Shown here piece after piece: positions 1-5,420 of a DNA stretch of 6,263 nt. Position 1 is the first letter of the stretch. Each line of letters begins with the position of its first letter. The stretch spans positions 1-6,263 of the forward strand of contig JAJEAQ010000547.1 in NCBI GenBank assembly GCA_022822685.1, written 5' to 3'. The position numbers were made by a program, and so were the translations under genes. Source of the stretch: Trichodesmium sp. jk18x7bins.61. Lineage in GTDB: Bacteria; Cyanobacteriota; Cyanobacteriia; Cyanobacteriales; Microcoleaceae. Under the pieces are notes generated by a model that searched no databases, was not told the origin of the DNA, and saw nothing but the letters and a program-made list of their open reading frames with translations.

Positions 1-1
1 C

Positions 2-166
2 TATACATGTGAGGCTTGTGGATTACAGTTCATGCCTGGAAATAAGGTAGAATTACACCATAAGGATGGCGACCATAATAACTGGAAGCCAGGGAACCTT
101 GAGGCACTCCACAGCCAATGTCATCATTATGAACACATGAGCAGAGTGAAAACTCAGACTAACTAG
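2..166 (+). CDS. Group II intron reverse transcriptase/maturase, C-terminal HNH endonuclease tail (5' truncated by window)
   Basis: Only the last 54 residues are in the window, read in the frame that starts at base 2 and stops at TAG 164-166. They match the HNH endonuclease domain that ends many bacterial group II intron proteins. There is a Cys pair (C3, C6 in CEACG), then a His-His-Lys-Asp-Gly core (H19, H20, D22), Asn26/Asn27, the NLEALH segment (32-37), and a closing Cys-His (C40, H41) with H45. In this family the domain nicks the bottom strand of target DNA to prime reverse transcription, while upstream RT and maturase domains copy and splice the intron RNA. No catalytic residue in the visible part looks lost, so the nuclease end appears intact; the RT part cannot be judged. 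The stop codon touches domain V, which is normal for these introns. Confidence 0.9.
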   Translation, partial: YTCEACGLQFMPGNKVELHHKDGDHNNWKPGNLEALHSQCHHYEHMSRVKTQTN

Positions 167-200
167 GAGCCGGATGAGATGAAAGTCTCACGTCCGGTTC
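167..200 (+). ncRNA. Group II intron domain V (catalytic hairpin)
   Basis: The 34-nt segment folds as a standard domain V. An 8-bp lower stem pairs GAGCCGGA (167-174) with TCCGGTTC (193-200), including one G-T pair. A 6-bp upper stem pairs TGAGAT (175-180) with GTCTCA (185-190) around a GAAA tetraloop (181-184). A two-base CG bulge (191-192) lies on the 3' side. The catalytic AGC triad is at 168-170. Domain V binds the catalytic metal ions for splicing, and nothing in this copy looks mutated. Confidence 0.93.
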
Positions 201-204
201 TGAA

Positions 205-248
205 GGAGAGGCGCCCCGAACAATATCGGGCGTCGACTCTAACTTCTC
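205..248 (+). ncRNA. Group II intron domain VI and 3' end (approximate)
   Basis: A second hairpin follows domain V. CCCGA (215-219) pairs with TCGGG (226-230) around ACAATA, extended by short pairings that include AGAG (207-210) with CTCT (237-240). The unpaired A241/A242 just 3' of the stem is where the branch-point adenosine is expected, with the intron ending about 7-8 nt later. The boundary is inferred from the family layout and has not been checked against an empty site. Confidence 0.7.
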
Positions 249-255
249 CCCCACT

Positions 256-290
256 ATCAGTGATCAGTTATCAGTTATCAGTTATCAATT
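256..290. repeat. Heptanucleotide tandem repeat (STRR type), 5 units
   Basis: Five 7-bp units run head to tail: ATCAGTG, three exact ATCAGTT, then ATCAATT. Short tandemly repeated heptanucleotides are a known hallmark of heterocystous cyanobacterial intergenic DNA. It begins only a few bases after the inferred intron 3' end, so the intron seems inserted at or next to the repeat. From 291 to 408 I see no gene, no clear terminator and no other structure. Confidence 0.8.
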
Positions 291-408
291 AAGTAGGAGA
301 CAATTATTTGTTCAGAGCAACTTCAAGTCATTACCGGAACTAATTGATAACTGTTTGTATCCCCCATCATACGCCTGAGCACTTATAAATGTTTCAATGC
401 TATGGGCA

Positions 409-1260
409 TCAAGTTTTTGTTGAGTTCAAAGCTTCAGCATGATAACGTATATGTTCCTCTATAAAAGAGGCAATAAAATAATAACTATGATCGTAATTTG
501 TTTGCATCCTTAAATTTAAAGTTACTCCTTTTTTTTGACAAGCTGCTTCAAATAATTCTGGTAATAATTGTTGCTCTTCTAAAAAAGGATCAGCAGTTCC
601 CACATCAATTAAAATCGGACGACTATAGCCATAATTTAAAACTAATTCACAAGCATCATAATCACGCCAATTTGCTTGGTTTGAATCTAAGTAATTTCTA
701 AAAGCTTTTTCACCCCAAGGACAACGCATGGGTGCTGAAATTGGGGCAAAAGCAGAAACTGATTGGTATTTTTCTGGATTTTTTAAAGCACAAATTAATG
801 CTCCATGACCTCCCATTGAATGACCAAAAATACTTTGTTTATCTGTTTGTACAGGGAAATTTATGGCGATAAGTTCTGGTAATTCTTTAACGACATAACT
901 ATACATTTGATAATGCTTTTTCCAAGGTTCTGAAGTAGCGTCAACATAAAATCCTGCACCAGTACCAAAATCCCAATCATCATCTTCTCCTACAATCCCA
1001 GTATTCCGTGGGCTTGTATCTGGTGCAACTAAAATTAAGCCATATTTAGCCGCAAATTGTTGCGCTCCTGCTTTAACCATAAAGTTCTCTTCAGTACAGG
1101 TTAAACCAGAGAGAAAATATAGAATTGGTAGTGGTTTGAATTTGGCTTGAGGTGGTTGATAAATCGAAAAACCCATCTCAATGTTACAGGAGGATGAGAG
1201 GTGAGAGTAATAGGTGACTTTGCCACCGAAGGATTGATGTTCTTTAATAAGTTTGAGCAT
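409..1260 (-). CDS. fghA: S-formylglutathione hydrolase (esterase D family)
   Basis: The 283-aa protein is an alpha/beta-hydrolase that splits S-formylglutathione into glutathione and formate, the second step of glutathione-dependent formaldehyde detoxification in the cytosol. The nucleophile elbow GHSMGG is at residues 146-151 (Ser148). The catalytic Asp is Asp224 in GTAD and the His is His258 in the DHSYYF segment. The LSGLTCTEENF stretch (50-60) with conserved Cys55 and the DTSPRN segment (81-86) are typical of the family. Length is normal (~280 aa). I chose the ATG at 1260 instead of one 15 codons upstream: family proteins begin shortly before a segment like KEHQSFGG, and the extra residues look non-coding. 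No Shine-Dalgarno is visible. The usual partner, glutathione-dependent formaldehyde dehydrogenase, is not in the window, so the gene appears to stand alone. Function is known for the family and inferred here. Confidence 0.93.
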   Translation of the reverse strand: MLKLIKEHQSFGGKVTYYSHLSSSCNIEMGFSIYQPPQAKFKPLPILYFLSGLTCTEENFMVKAGAQQFAAKYGLILVAPDTSPRNTGIVGEDDDWDFGTGAGFYVDATSEPWKKHYQMYSYVVKELPELIAINFPVQTDKQSIFGHSMGGHGALICALKNPEKYQSVSAFAPISAPMRCPWGEKAFRNYLDSNQANWRDYDACELVLNYGYSRPILIDVGTADPFLEEQQLLPELFEAACQKKGVTLNLRMQTNYDHSYYFIASFIEEHIRYHAEALNSTKT

Positions 1261-1276
1261 TGTAGTTATTGAAATG

Positions 1277-1305
1277 CAAATAGTATGGATGACTGCTTTT
1301 AGCAA
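1277..1305 (-). promoter_or_regulatory. fghA: Possible fghA promoter (weak)
   Basis: Reading the minus strand upstream of the ATG at 1260, there is a TACTAT box about 20-25 nt from the start codon and a poor TTTGCT-like -35 at about 15 bp spacing. It would give a very short leader. This is a weak pattern match only. The 69-bp inverted-repeat element at 1348-1416 lies just upstream. Confidence 0.25.
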
Positions 1306-1347
1306 ACCTGTAGCTTACAACCAGGCTAAAGATTATGCTTTCGCAAT

Positions 1348-1416
1348 AGACATCTCCAGAAATTATGTTTTAGCTTTGGAAGAGTCAGGCTTTCAGATTA
1401 ATTGTCGGAGATGTCT
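1348..1416. mobile_element. Small inverted-repeat element (MITE or IS remnant, about 69 bp)
   Basis: AGACATCTCC at 1348-1357 is exactly inverted as GGAGATGTCT at 1407-1416; with the flanking T and A the match is 11 bp. Similarity continues weakly outward, with GCTTT-like sequence on both sides. AAT flanks both ends and could be a 3-bp target duplication. The 49-bp centre has no reading frame of interest. It could be a MITE, a collapsed IS that has lost its transposase, or a hairpin in the fghA upstream region. No second copy is in the window. Confidence 0.5.
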
Positions 1417-1525
1417 AATCAGTAAAAGCAGAAGATTACCCCCTACTAAATCCTCCGATCGCTGTCACGATTACAGATTTTATCCTGTTTAAAAATACTG
1501 AAGATTTTATCAATCAATAGTGGGA

Positions 1526-1559
1526 CACTATATATAGCCCAAAATGCGTAAGTCCTGAT
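1526..1559. mobile_element. Orphan right end of the ATCAGGACTTAC MITE family
   Basis: The last 34 bp resemble the right third of the MITE at 5268-5363. Both share a CTATATATAG box, then a short variable stretch, then GC-GTAAGTCCTGAT (terminal repeat at 1548-1559). No ATCAGGACTTAC partner lies in the ~100 bp upstream where the left end should be. It is therefore a truncated copy or one whose left half has decayed. Confidence 0.65.
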
Positions 1560-1609
1560 TATACTAAATTAACTTCTTGATTTTACTACTAATCTTAGAA
1601 AGTAGAAAA

Positions 1610-1617
1610 GCGATCGC
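1610..1617. repeat. HIP1 palindrome GCGATCGC (one of six in the window)
   Basis: The octamer GCGATCGC, the highly iterated palindrome of many cyanobacterial genomes, occurs here and at 2614-2621, 3286-3293, 3443-3450, 4298-4305 and 4772-4779. The other five lie inside genes. None is present in the intron, MITE or IS200 segments, which fits those being recent arrivals, although the number is too small for a test. Confidence 0.9.
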
Positions 1618-1658
1618 TATTTTTTTAATTAGGCCTCAGTATTTAGGACAATTGCCTT

Positions 1659-1790
1659 CTATTCATTTTCTTCATCCATTTCCTTGAAGATAAATGCTAA
1701 ATCTCTAGCCCCATGAATGACTCGCCAAATTTCTACGCCAGATCAAGTGGGCAAACACAAGTACTGATATTGATAACTTCCAGCCTCAAG
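1659..1790 (-). pseudogene. RelE/ParE-type toxin gene remnant (C-terminal part, broken by a stop)
   Basis: On the minus strand the stretch from 1742 down to the stop at 1659 encodes SGVEIWRVIHGARDLAFIF followed by KEMDEENE and a stop. The xGVEIxRVxHGARDL segment is the characteristic C-terminal strand of RelE/ParE-family toxins, which act as mRNA interferases or gyrase poisons in type II toxin-antitoxin pairs. In the same frame just upstream (1746-1790) is LEAGSYQYQYLCLPT, which fits the preceding family segment (a Y-rich strand then a P-T turn). A TGA at 1743-1745 separates the two parts, and another in-frame stop lies at 1791-1793. No N-terminus and no antitoxin gene are found; the glycosyltransferase gene begins right behind. 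It reads as a dead, 5'-deleted toxin gene. The assignment rests on a short motif. Confidence 0.6.
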
Positions 1791-1812
1791 CTAATTGCCG
1801 ACTTCTAATCTT

Positions 1813-2751
1813 TTAATTTCGATCGCCAAACCCCCTCACTTCAGACAAAGTATAAAGAGGTCTACCTTTTATCTCTTCATAAATCCGTCCGATATATTCC
1901 CCCAAAATCCCAATACTCACTAATTGTACCGCCCCCAAAAAGAAAATTACCATCATAATAGTTGCTAAACCAGTCAATGGTGAATCTGGATAAAAAATCC
2001 GCCAATATAAGACTAAACAAGCCATCAACAAAGCCACACAAGCAGCAAATAATCCTACATAGGTAGACAATCGCAAAGGCACCTTAGAAAAAGAGACTAA
2101 ACCATTAATTGCCAAAGCCAAAGATTGGCCAAAAGTATATTTAATCTCACCAGCAAAACGAGCTTTGCGCTCAAATTTAATCGCGGTTTGTCGAAAACCA
2201 ACCCATGCTCTGAGCCCGCGAATATAACGATTAGTTTCTGGCATTTTATTCAACACATCCACAACACATCTATCCATTAAACAAAAATCACCTGTATCAA
2301 TGGGAATATCTACATCTGCTAAATGTCTTAAAATCCGATAATACACAAAAGCAAACGATCGCTTTAACCAACTTTCTTGATGTCTTTTTGTACGCTGCGC
2401 ATAGACAACCTGATAACCTTGTCGCCACTTTTCAATCAAGTCTGGGATTAACTCTGGTGGGTCTTGCAAATCTCCATCTAAAACTACAATAACATTGCCC
2501 CTAGCAAAATTCAATCCCGCAGTAACAGCTATTTGATGCCCGAAATTACGCGCCAAACTTAAGTAACAGATTCTAGAGTCTTGTTGATGAAATTCTCGGA
2601 GGATGTGGACAGAGCGATCGCGACTCCCATCATTAATCAAAATTAACTCTACATTTCCATCTATTCTATCCATAACAGCACTGATGCGCCGATATAATTC
2701 CGGTAGATTTTTCTCTTCATTATAGATAGGAATTACTATAGAATATTGCAT
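1813..2751 (-). CDS. GT2 family polyprenyl-phosphate glycosyltransferase (GtrB/DPM1-like)
   Basis: This 312-aa membrane enzyme is expected to move a sugar from a nucleotide donor to a polyprenyl (undecaprenyl) phosphate on the cytoplasmic face of the membrane, supplying lipid-linked sugar for envelope glycan decoration. The N-terminal GT-A domain starts at once with YSIVIPIYNEE (3-13). It carries NDGSRDRS (40-47) and the metal-binding D-x-D in LDGDLQDPPELI (Asp92, Asp94). IDTGDFCLMDR (151-161) and RYIRGL (175-180) are also diagnostic of the GtrB/DPM1-like branch. Two membrane helices follow (about 230-250 and 261-286), then a short cytosolic tail rich in charge (IYEEIKGRPLY). Length matches the family. 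No flippase or acceptor glycosyltransferase sits beside it, so the sugar and final target are unknown. The start ATG lies 39 bp from the left end of a MITE, which must form part of its upstream region; no Shine-Dalgarno is seen. Confidence 0.9.
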   Translation of the reverse strand: MQYSIVIPIYNEEKNLPELYRRISAVMDRIDGNVELILINDGSRDRSVHILREFHQQDSRICYLSLARNFGHQIAVTAGLNFARGNVIVVLDGDLQDPPELIPDLIEKWRQGYQVVYAQRTKRHQESWLKRSFAFVYYRILRHLADVDIPIDTGDFCLMDRCVVDVLNKMPETNRYIRGLRAWVGFRQTAIKFERKARFAGEIKYTFGQSLALAINGLVSFSKVPLRLSTYVGLFAACVALLMACLVLYWRIFYPDSPLTGLATIMMVIFFLGAVQLVSIGILGEYIGRIYEEIKGRPLYTLSEVRGFGDRN

Positions 2752-2789
2752 TATACCGTTTTAGGGAAGTCAAAAGTAAAAATTGAAAT

Positions 2790-2884
2790 ATCAGGACTTA
2801 CACATTACCGCTATAGATAGCCTATTAATTGGTATGTATTACAAATATTAACACTATCTATAGTACCGTTGCGTAAGTCCTGAT
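2790..2884. mobile_element. Complete MITE, copy 1 (95 bp)
   Basis: The ends are a perfect 12-bp inverted repeat, ATCAGGACTTAC (2790-2801) and GTAAGTCCTGAT (2873-2884). A second inner inverted repeat, CTATAGATAG (2811-2820) and CTATCTATAG (2854-2863), lets the whole element fold into a long hairpin. It has no coding capacity. The dinucleotide AT flanks both sides and may be a target duplication, though TA is possible if the repeat is drawn one base shorter. It lies between two divergent genes and so forms most of both upstream regions. The same ends, spacing and near-identical length recur at 5268-5363. Confidence 0.85.
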
Positions 2885-2889
2885 ATAAT
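2881..2889 (+). promoter_or_regulatory. Extended -10 promoter at the MITE/tenA junction
   Basis: TGATATAAT fits the extended -10 consensus TGnTATAAT exactly. The TGA and the first T come from the MITE's terminal repeat and the remaining bases from flanking DNA. No good -35 lies at 16-18 bp upstream, as is common for extended -10 promoters. A transcript would start near 2896, about 27 nt before the tenA ATG. AGAGG at 2900-2904 is the only purine-rich ribosome-binding candidate and sits rather far (18 nt) from the ATG. Confidence 0.5.
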
Positions 2890-2922
2890 AAAAATTATGA
2901 GAGGAATTTCTAGTAGCTATTT

Positions 2923-3552
2923 ATGGTATCAAATAATTTATGGAAAGCAAACCAACAATTAGCAGCAACCTGTTTATCCCATCCGTTTGTGCAAGGAATT
3001 GCTGATGGCACACTGCCTCACAAGAGTTTTGCCTATTATATTGGACAAGATGCCTTTTTTCTGAGAGCATTTGCCCGCGCTTACAGTGTTGCTGCGGCTA
3101 AATCTTCTGAATGGAAAATATTTGAATTATTTCAGACTTTAGCTGGAGAGGTAAAAGAAGAATTAAAACTGCATCAAAATTATGCTGCTAAATGGGGAGT
3201 AAATCTAGAAATGGTTAAGCCAGGAGTTGCTACACAGCGCTACACAGATTTTTTACTAGCAACAGCCTGGGGTAGTAATATTGGCGCGATCGCATCAGCA
3301 ATGACTCCTTGTCTGCGACTGTACGCTTTTTTAGGGCAAAAATTAGCTACACCAGAAATTCCAGTGCATCAATATTCTGACTGGATTCGTACTTACAGCA
3401 GTCAGGAATTTGAGAATGTAGCCCAACAGCTAGAGAGTATTAGCGATCGCTACACAGATAATATCAAAGAGGCAGAATCAGCATACTATTATGCCATGCT
3501 ATGTGAACGAGATTTCTTTCAAGCAGCTTGGGAAATAGGAGAGAAGGATTAG
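2923..3552 (+). CDS. tenA: TenA-family aminopyrimidine aminohydrolase (thiaminase II)
   Basis: The 209-aa all-helical protein belongs to the TenA family. Its members hydrolyse 4-amino-5-aminomethyl-2-methylpyrimidine, a thiamin breakdown product, to HMP so that the pyrimidine half can be reused for thiamin synthesis in the cytosol. Visible landmarks are YYIGQDAFFLRAFARAYS (38-55), where Asp44 matches the family's substrate-binding Asp, and the SAMTPCLRLYAFLG segment, where Cys130 occupies the nucleophile position. Tyr190 and the CERDFFQAAW end supply Glu195, in the place of the conserved catalytic Glu. Having the Cys puts it in the classical TenA_C type. Length is slightly under the ~225-235 aa norm, with a short tail. 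Start: the ATG at 2923, followed by a typical N-terminal helix. No other thiamin gene and no TPP riboswitch are visible nearby. Transcription probably starts at the MITE junction. Confidence 0.9.
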   Translation: MVSNNLWKANQQLAATCLSHPFVQGIADGTLPHKSFAYYIGQDAFFLRAFARAYSVAAAKSSEWKIFELFQTLAGEVKEELKLHQNYAAKWGVNLEMVKPGVATQRYTDFLLATAWGSNIGAIASAMTPCLRLYAFLGQKLATPEIPVHQYSDWIRTYSSQEFENVAQQLESISDRYTDNIKEAESAYYYAMLCERDFFQAAWEIGEKD

Positions 3553-3711
3553 GGAAAGAGTCATATTCTATGGAATTTTCCACTATATTATTCGGACGCC
3601 CTATCGCAAATACAAACAAAATTTTTTGATTGTACAAATTTAGGCCTAGTTTCGCGATGCTCATCTGGCTAAGAGTATTTAGTAGTCAATACTTACGAAA
3701 GGTTCGGTATA
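3553..3711. other. Convergent intergenic gap, tenA / pentapeptide gene
   Basis: This 159-bp AT-rich spacer lies between two genes pointing at each other. I find no strong rho-independent terminator. The only hairpin is AGTATT (3674-3679) with AATACT (3688-3693) around an 8-nt loop, without a T-run on either strand. A run of six T's follows AAA at about 3609-3618 without a GC-rich stem. Nothing in it looks coding. Confidence 0.6.
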
Positions 3712-5022
3712 CTAATGGCCTAACTTATTAGGAATACCTTCACAACCACCAGGTATAGTTCTTCTACTTTTTTCTCCACACCAAGCACAACAATAATAAC
3801 GTTGCTCATCAGACAAACGCTTCACCCCAGTAAAATTAACATTTTCTACCACTGCACCAGTGCAAATACCTGTCTGATAATTAGGTATATTAGTACGACT
3901 GCGGGGAGTAGCTGTTTCAGCAGAGCCATAGAAAAATCTTACACCTTTAACATCTGCACCTACTAAACTGGCTTCATACAATATAGTGCGAGAGAAGTTA
4001 GCTTTCACCAAGTCACAACCAGAAAGATTAGCTCTGACAAGATTAGCATCACTCAATTCAGTCCACCGTAAATCTGTTTTTGTCAAGTCAGCACCAGCTA
4101 ACATTACTCCTAAATCAATCACACGGATACCATGTTCCCTATCCTCAGCATAACCACCATTTCCATCTAGAATCGGGCGACCTAGTTGTCGATCGCGCTT
4201 AATTGGTGCTACCAACTTCGACTGAGATAAAAATCTGAGAATTTTCCCTTTCCCTTCTGCATCTACACTTTTAATAATAGCTGCTGTACGCCCTTCCGCG
4301 ATCGCTCGTTCCTGCGGCCAATCTTCCAAAAAACCTTTTTCATCCATTGCCAAATCAGAAACACCTTGAAAGTAAGCATCAATCGTTTGTTGTTGAGTGA
4401 TGCGGTTTTGCTGAATTGTCAAATCTTTAGAAATAACATATTGTCGCCAAGCCACATATACAGCAATAATCGCAATTAAAACTTGACCTAACGCACCAAT
4501 CAGCTCACCTAACGCTCCAATAGCATCCCAGTTAATCTGGATATTACGGGTACCAGGTTCTTGATTTGCCCCACTTAACATCAGTAAACCAACAATAGCT
4601 GCTAGCATACCAAAGCAAGCGACAATCAGATTACGCCACACTGGAGGAATGAGAGTTTTCCAAACCTTACCCCAACTCGGCCAGATCATCTGGATGGAAG
4701 TAGCCATGACGACAATAGCACTTGTATAGCCCAGTAGTACATGATCTATAGCTAACCCTAGAATCATCAACGCGATCGCTGCTAGGGTGATAATCGAACC
4801 CAATCGATTTCTAGGCCCTTCATCTATTTGATTGTTCACTAAACCATAGAGATTTGTATTAGAAGGGTTAGGTAGTAGATGTTCAATGTCGTTATCTACA
4901 GAGTTCGAGTACTCCTTTGCTTTTTTAACTGGAGTTATTGCTAATTTTGTACCATTAGAATTTTCTAAGGTAGGGCTCGAATCGGAAGAATTAGCTAGAG
5001 AAGAATTGAAATTTTCATTCAT
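3712..5022 (-). CDS. Membrane-anchored pentapeptide-repeat protein with Cys-rich C-terminus
   Basis: This 436-aa protein is of unknown function. Residues 1-70 are Ser/Asn-rich and probably disordered. Four hydrophobic segments follow (about 74-92, 94-114, 131-150 and 168-192), the last running into a charged/Gln-rich helix (193-213, with QQNRITQQQ) that may be a coiled coil. Residues 214-300 form a soluble region without a motif I recognise. From 308 to 363 there are 11 pentapeptide units with Leu or Phe centres (LAGAD, LTKTD, LSDAN, LVRAN, LVKAN and others), which fold as a right-handed beta-helix in this family. The last 30 residues carry CCAWC (411-415) and Cys427 in PGGCEGIP, a compact set that could bind metal or form disulfides. 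Pentapeptide proteins are abundant in cyanobacteria but few have known roles. The gene stands alone; codon use and an internal HIP1 density like the chromosome's suggest it is native. Start chosen at the first in-frame ATG. Confidence 0.85.
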   Translation of the reverse strand: MNENFNSSLANSSDSSPTLENSNGTKLAITPVKKAKEYSNSVDNDIEHLLPNPSNTNLYGLVNNQIDEGPRNRLGSIITLAAIALMILGLAIDHVLLGYTSAIVVMATSIQMIWPSWGKVWKTLIPPVWRNLIVACFGMLAAIVGLLMLSGANQEPGTRNIQINWDAIGALGELIGALGQVLIAIIAVYVAWRQYVISKDLTIQQNRITQQQTIDAYFQGVSDLAMDEKGFLEDWPQERAIAEGRTAAIIKSVDAEGKGKILRFLSQSKLVAPIKRDRQLGRPILDGNGGYAEDREHGIRVIDLGVMLAGADLTKTDLRWTELSDANLVRANLSGCDLVKANFSRTILYEASLVGADVKGVRFFYGSAETATPRSRTNIPNYQTGICTGAVVENVNFTGVKRLSDEQRYYCCAWCGEKSRRTIPGGCEGIPNKLGH

Positions 5023-5035
5023 AGTATTTTGGATT

Positions 5036-5050
5036 CTGATGAGAAGTATA
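5036..5050 (-). promoter_or_regulatory. Possible -10 region of the pentapeptide-repeat gene
   Basis: On the minus strand the 30 nt before the ATG contain ATTATTATACTTC, which offers overlapping TATTAT and TATACT boxes. No matching -35 is convincing upstream and no Shine-Dalgarno precedes the start. Weak match only. Confidence 0.25.
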
Positions 5051-5069
5051 ATAATGATTTAAGTTTTTC

Positions 5070-5230
5070 TTTTTATTCAGGGATTTCCCAGAGGAATAGC
5101 CGACTCTACAAGCCACACAGAATTCAACTCCCTTCGGGATAGCTTGAGGGAACAGGCAAGATCCCCGATACCCCGCTTCGACGAAAGGCGCAAGGGAATG
5201 GGTAGGCTCGAAAGGCAAAAGTACTGCTTG
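5070..5230. other. Unassigned GC-richer intergenic segment
   Basis: This stretch upstream of the pentapeptide gene is visibly richer in G and C than its AT-rich surroundings. A minus-strand reading frame of about 67 codons (5218 down to 5015) crosses it, but it overlaps the start of the pentapeptide gene, lacks a ribosome-binding site and has a composition I cannot link to any family. Small stems such as TCCC-TTC-GGGA (about 5130-5140) are present. It may be decayed mobile DNA or an untranslated region. I assign no function. Confidence 0.4.
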
Positions 5231-5267
5231 AAAAGGGTCTGTTGTCCCTCACTATATTTTTGAAATT

Positions 5268-5363
5268 ATCAGGACTTACCCATTTATGGATAGTAAACTC
5301 TATATATAGTGTGGCGCGATAGTTTGAAATTACTATATATAGTGCTTTGGCGTAAGTCCTGAT
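5268..5363. mobile_element. Complete MITE, copy 2 (96 bp)
   Basis: It has the same perfect 12-bp ends as copy 1: ATCAGGACTTAC (5268-5279) and GTAAGTCCTGAT (5352-5363). An inner inverted repeat pairs CTATATATAGTG (from about 5299) with ACTATATATAG (from about 5332). The centre differs from copy 1, so the two are old relatives or share only the structurally selected parts. TT flanks both sides. The left flank (TTGAAAT just before the repeat) also resembles that of copy 1. An IS200-type element starts only a few bases beyond its right end. Confidence 0.85.
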
Positions 5364-5365
5364 TT

Positions 5366-5390
5366 AAACCCCGCCCGCGAGGGCGAGGTC
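5366..5390. repeat. IS200 right-end hairpin
   Basis: CCCCGCCC and GGGCGAGG pair around GCGA with one mismatch, giving an 8-bp stem. Read on the minus strand its last arm and flank (GGGCGGGGTTTAAAT) mirror the left-end hairpin's GGGCGGGGTTTTATA, so the two are the probable transposase-recognised ends. Confidence 0.7.
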
Positions 5391-5420
5391 TGATATGACT
5401 TTTGACCGAAAAATTGGGTC

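Larger units (their letters stand above)
1..248 (+). mobile_element. Group II intron, 3' end (partial)
   Basis: This is the last ~248 nt of a group II intron that begins upstream of the window. In order it holds the C-terminal tail of the intron-encoded protein, ending at 166, then domain V (167-200) with no gap, then domain VI (about 205-247). An ORF that ends just before domain V is the usual arrangement for an ORF in domain IV. The exact 3' splice site cannot be fixed by eye; the likely branch-point A is A241 or A242, which puts the end near 245-250. What follows is intergenic repeat DNA, so the intron seems to sit between genes and not inside one. The intron orientation is +, opposite to the next gene. 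Confidence 0.9.

Noticed and set aside
256..290. CRISPR-like array
   Set aside because: The units are 7 bp and directly adjacent, without spacers; it is a tandem STRR repeat.
498..701. 67-codon open frame on the + strand
   Set aside because: It lies antisense within the formylglutathione hydrolase gene and is lysine/leucine-rich low-complexity translation of AT-rich DNA.
1261..1305. 15-codon N-terminal extension of the formylglutathione hydrolase
   Set aside because: The extra residues (MLKAVIHTICISITT) are not family-like, and the ATG at 1260 gives the usual length.
1253..1492. 79-codon open frame on the + strand
   Set aside because: It runs across the inverted-repeat element, has no ribosome-binding site, and its protein resembles nothing I know.
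2752..2922. TPP riboswitch ahead of tenA
   Set aside because: The gap is taken up by the MITE and a short leader, and none of the conserved thi-box sequence is visible.
3464..3664. 66-codon open frame on the - strand
   Set aside because: It overlaps the 3' end of tenA antisense and the AT-rich gap, with no motif or ribosome-binding site.
5015..5218. 67-codon open frame on the - strand
   Set aside because: It overlaps the start of the pentapeptide-repeat gene and has no recognisable domain; kept only as an unassigned GC-richer region.
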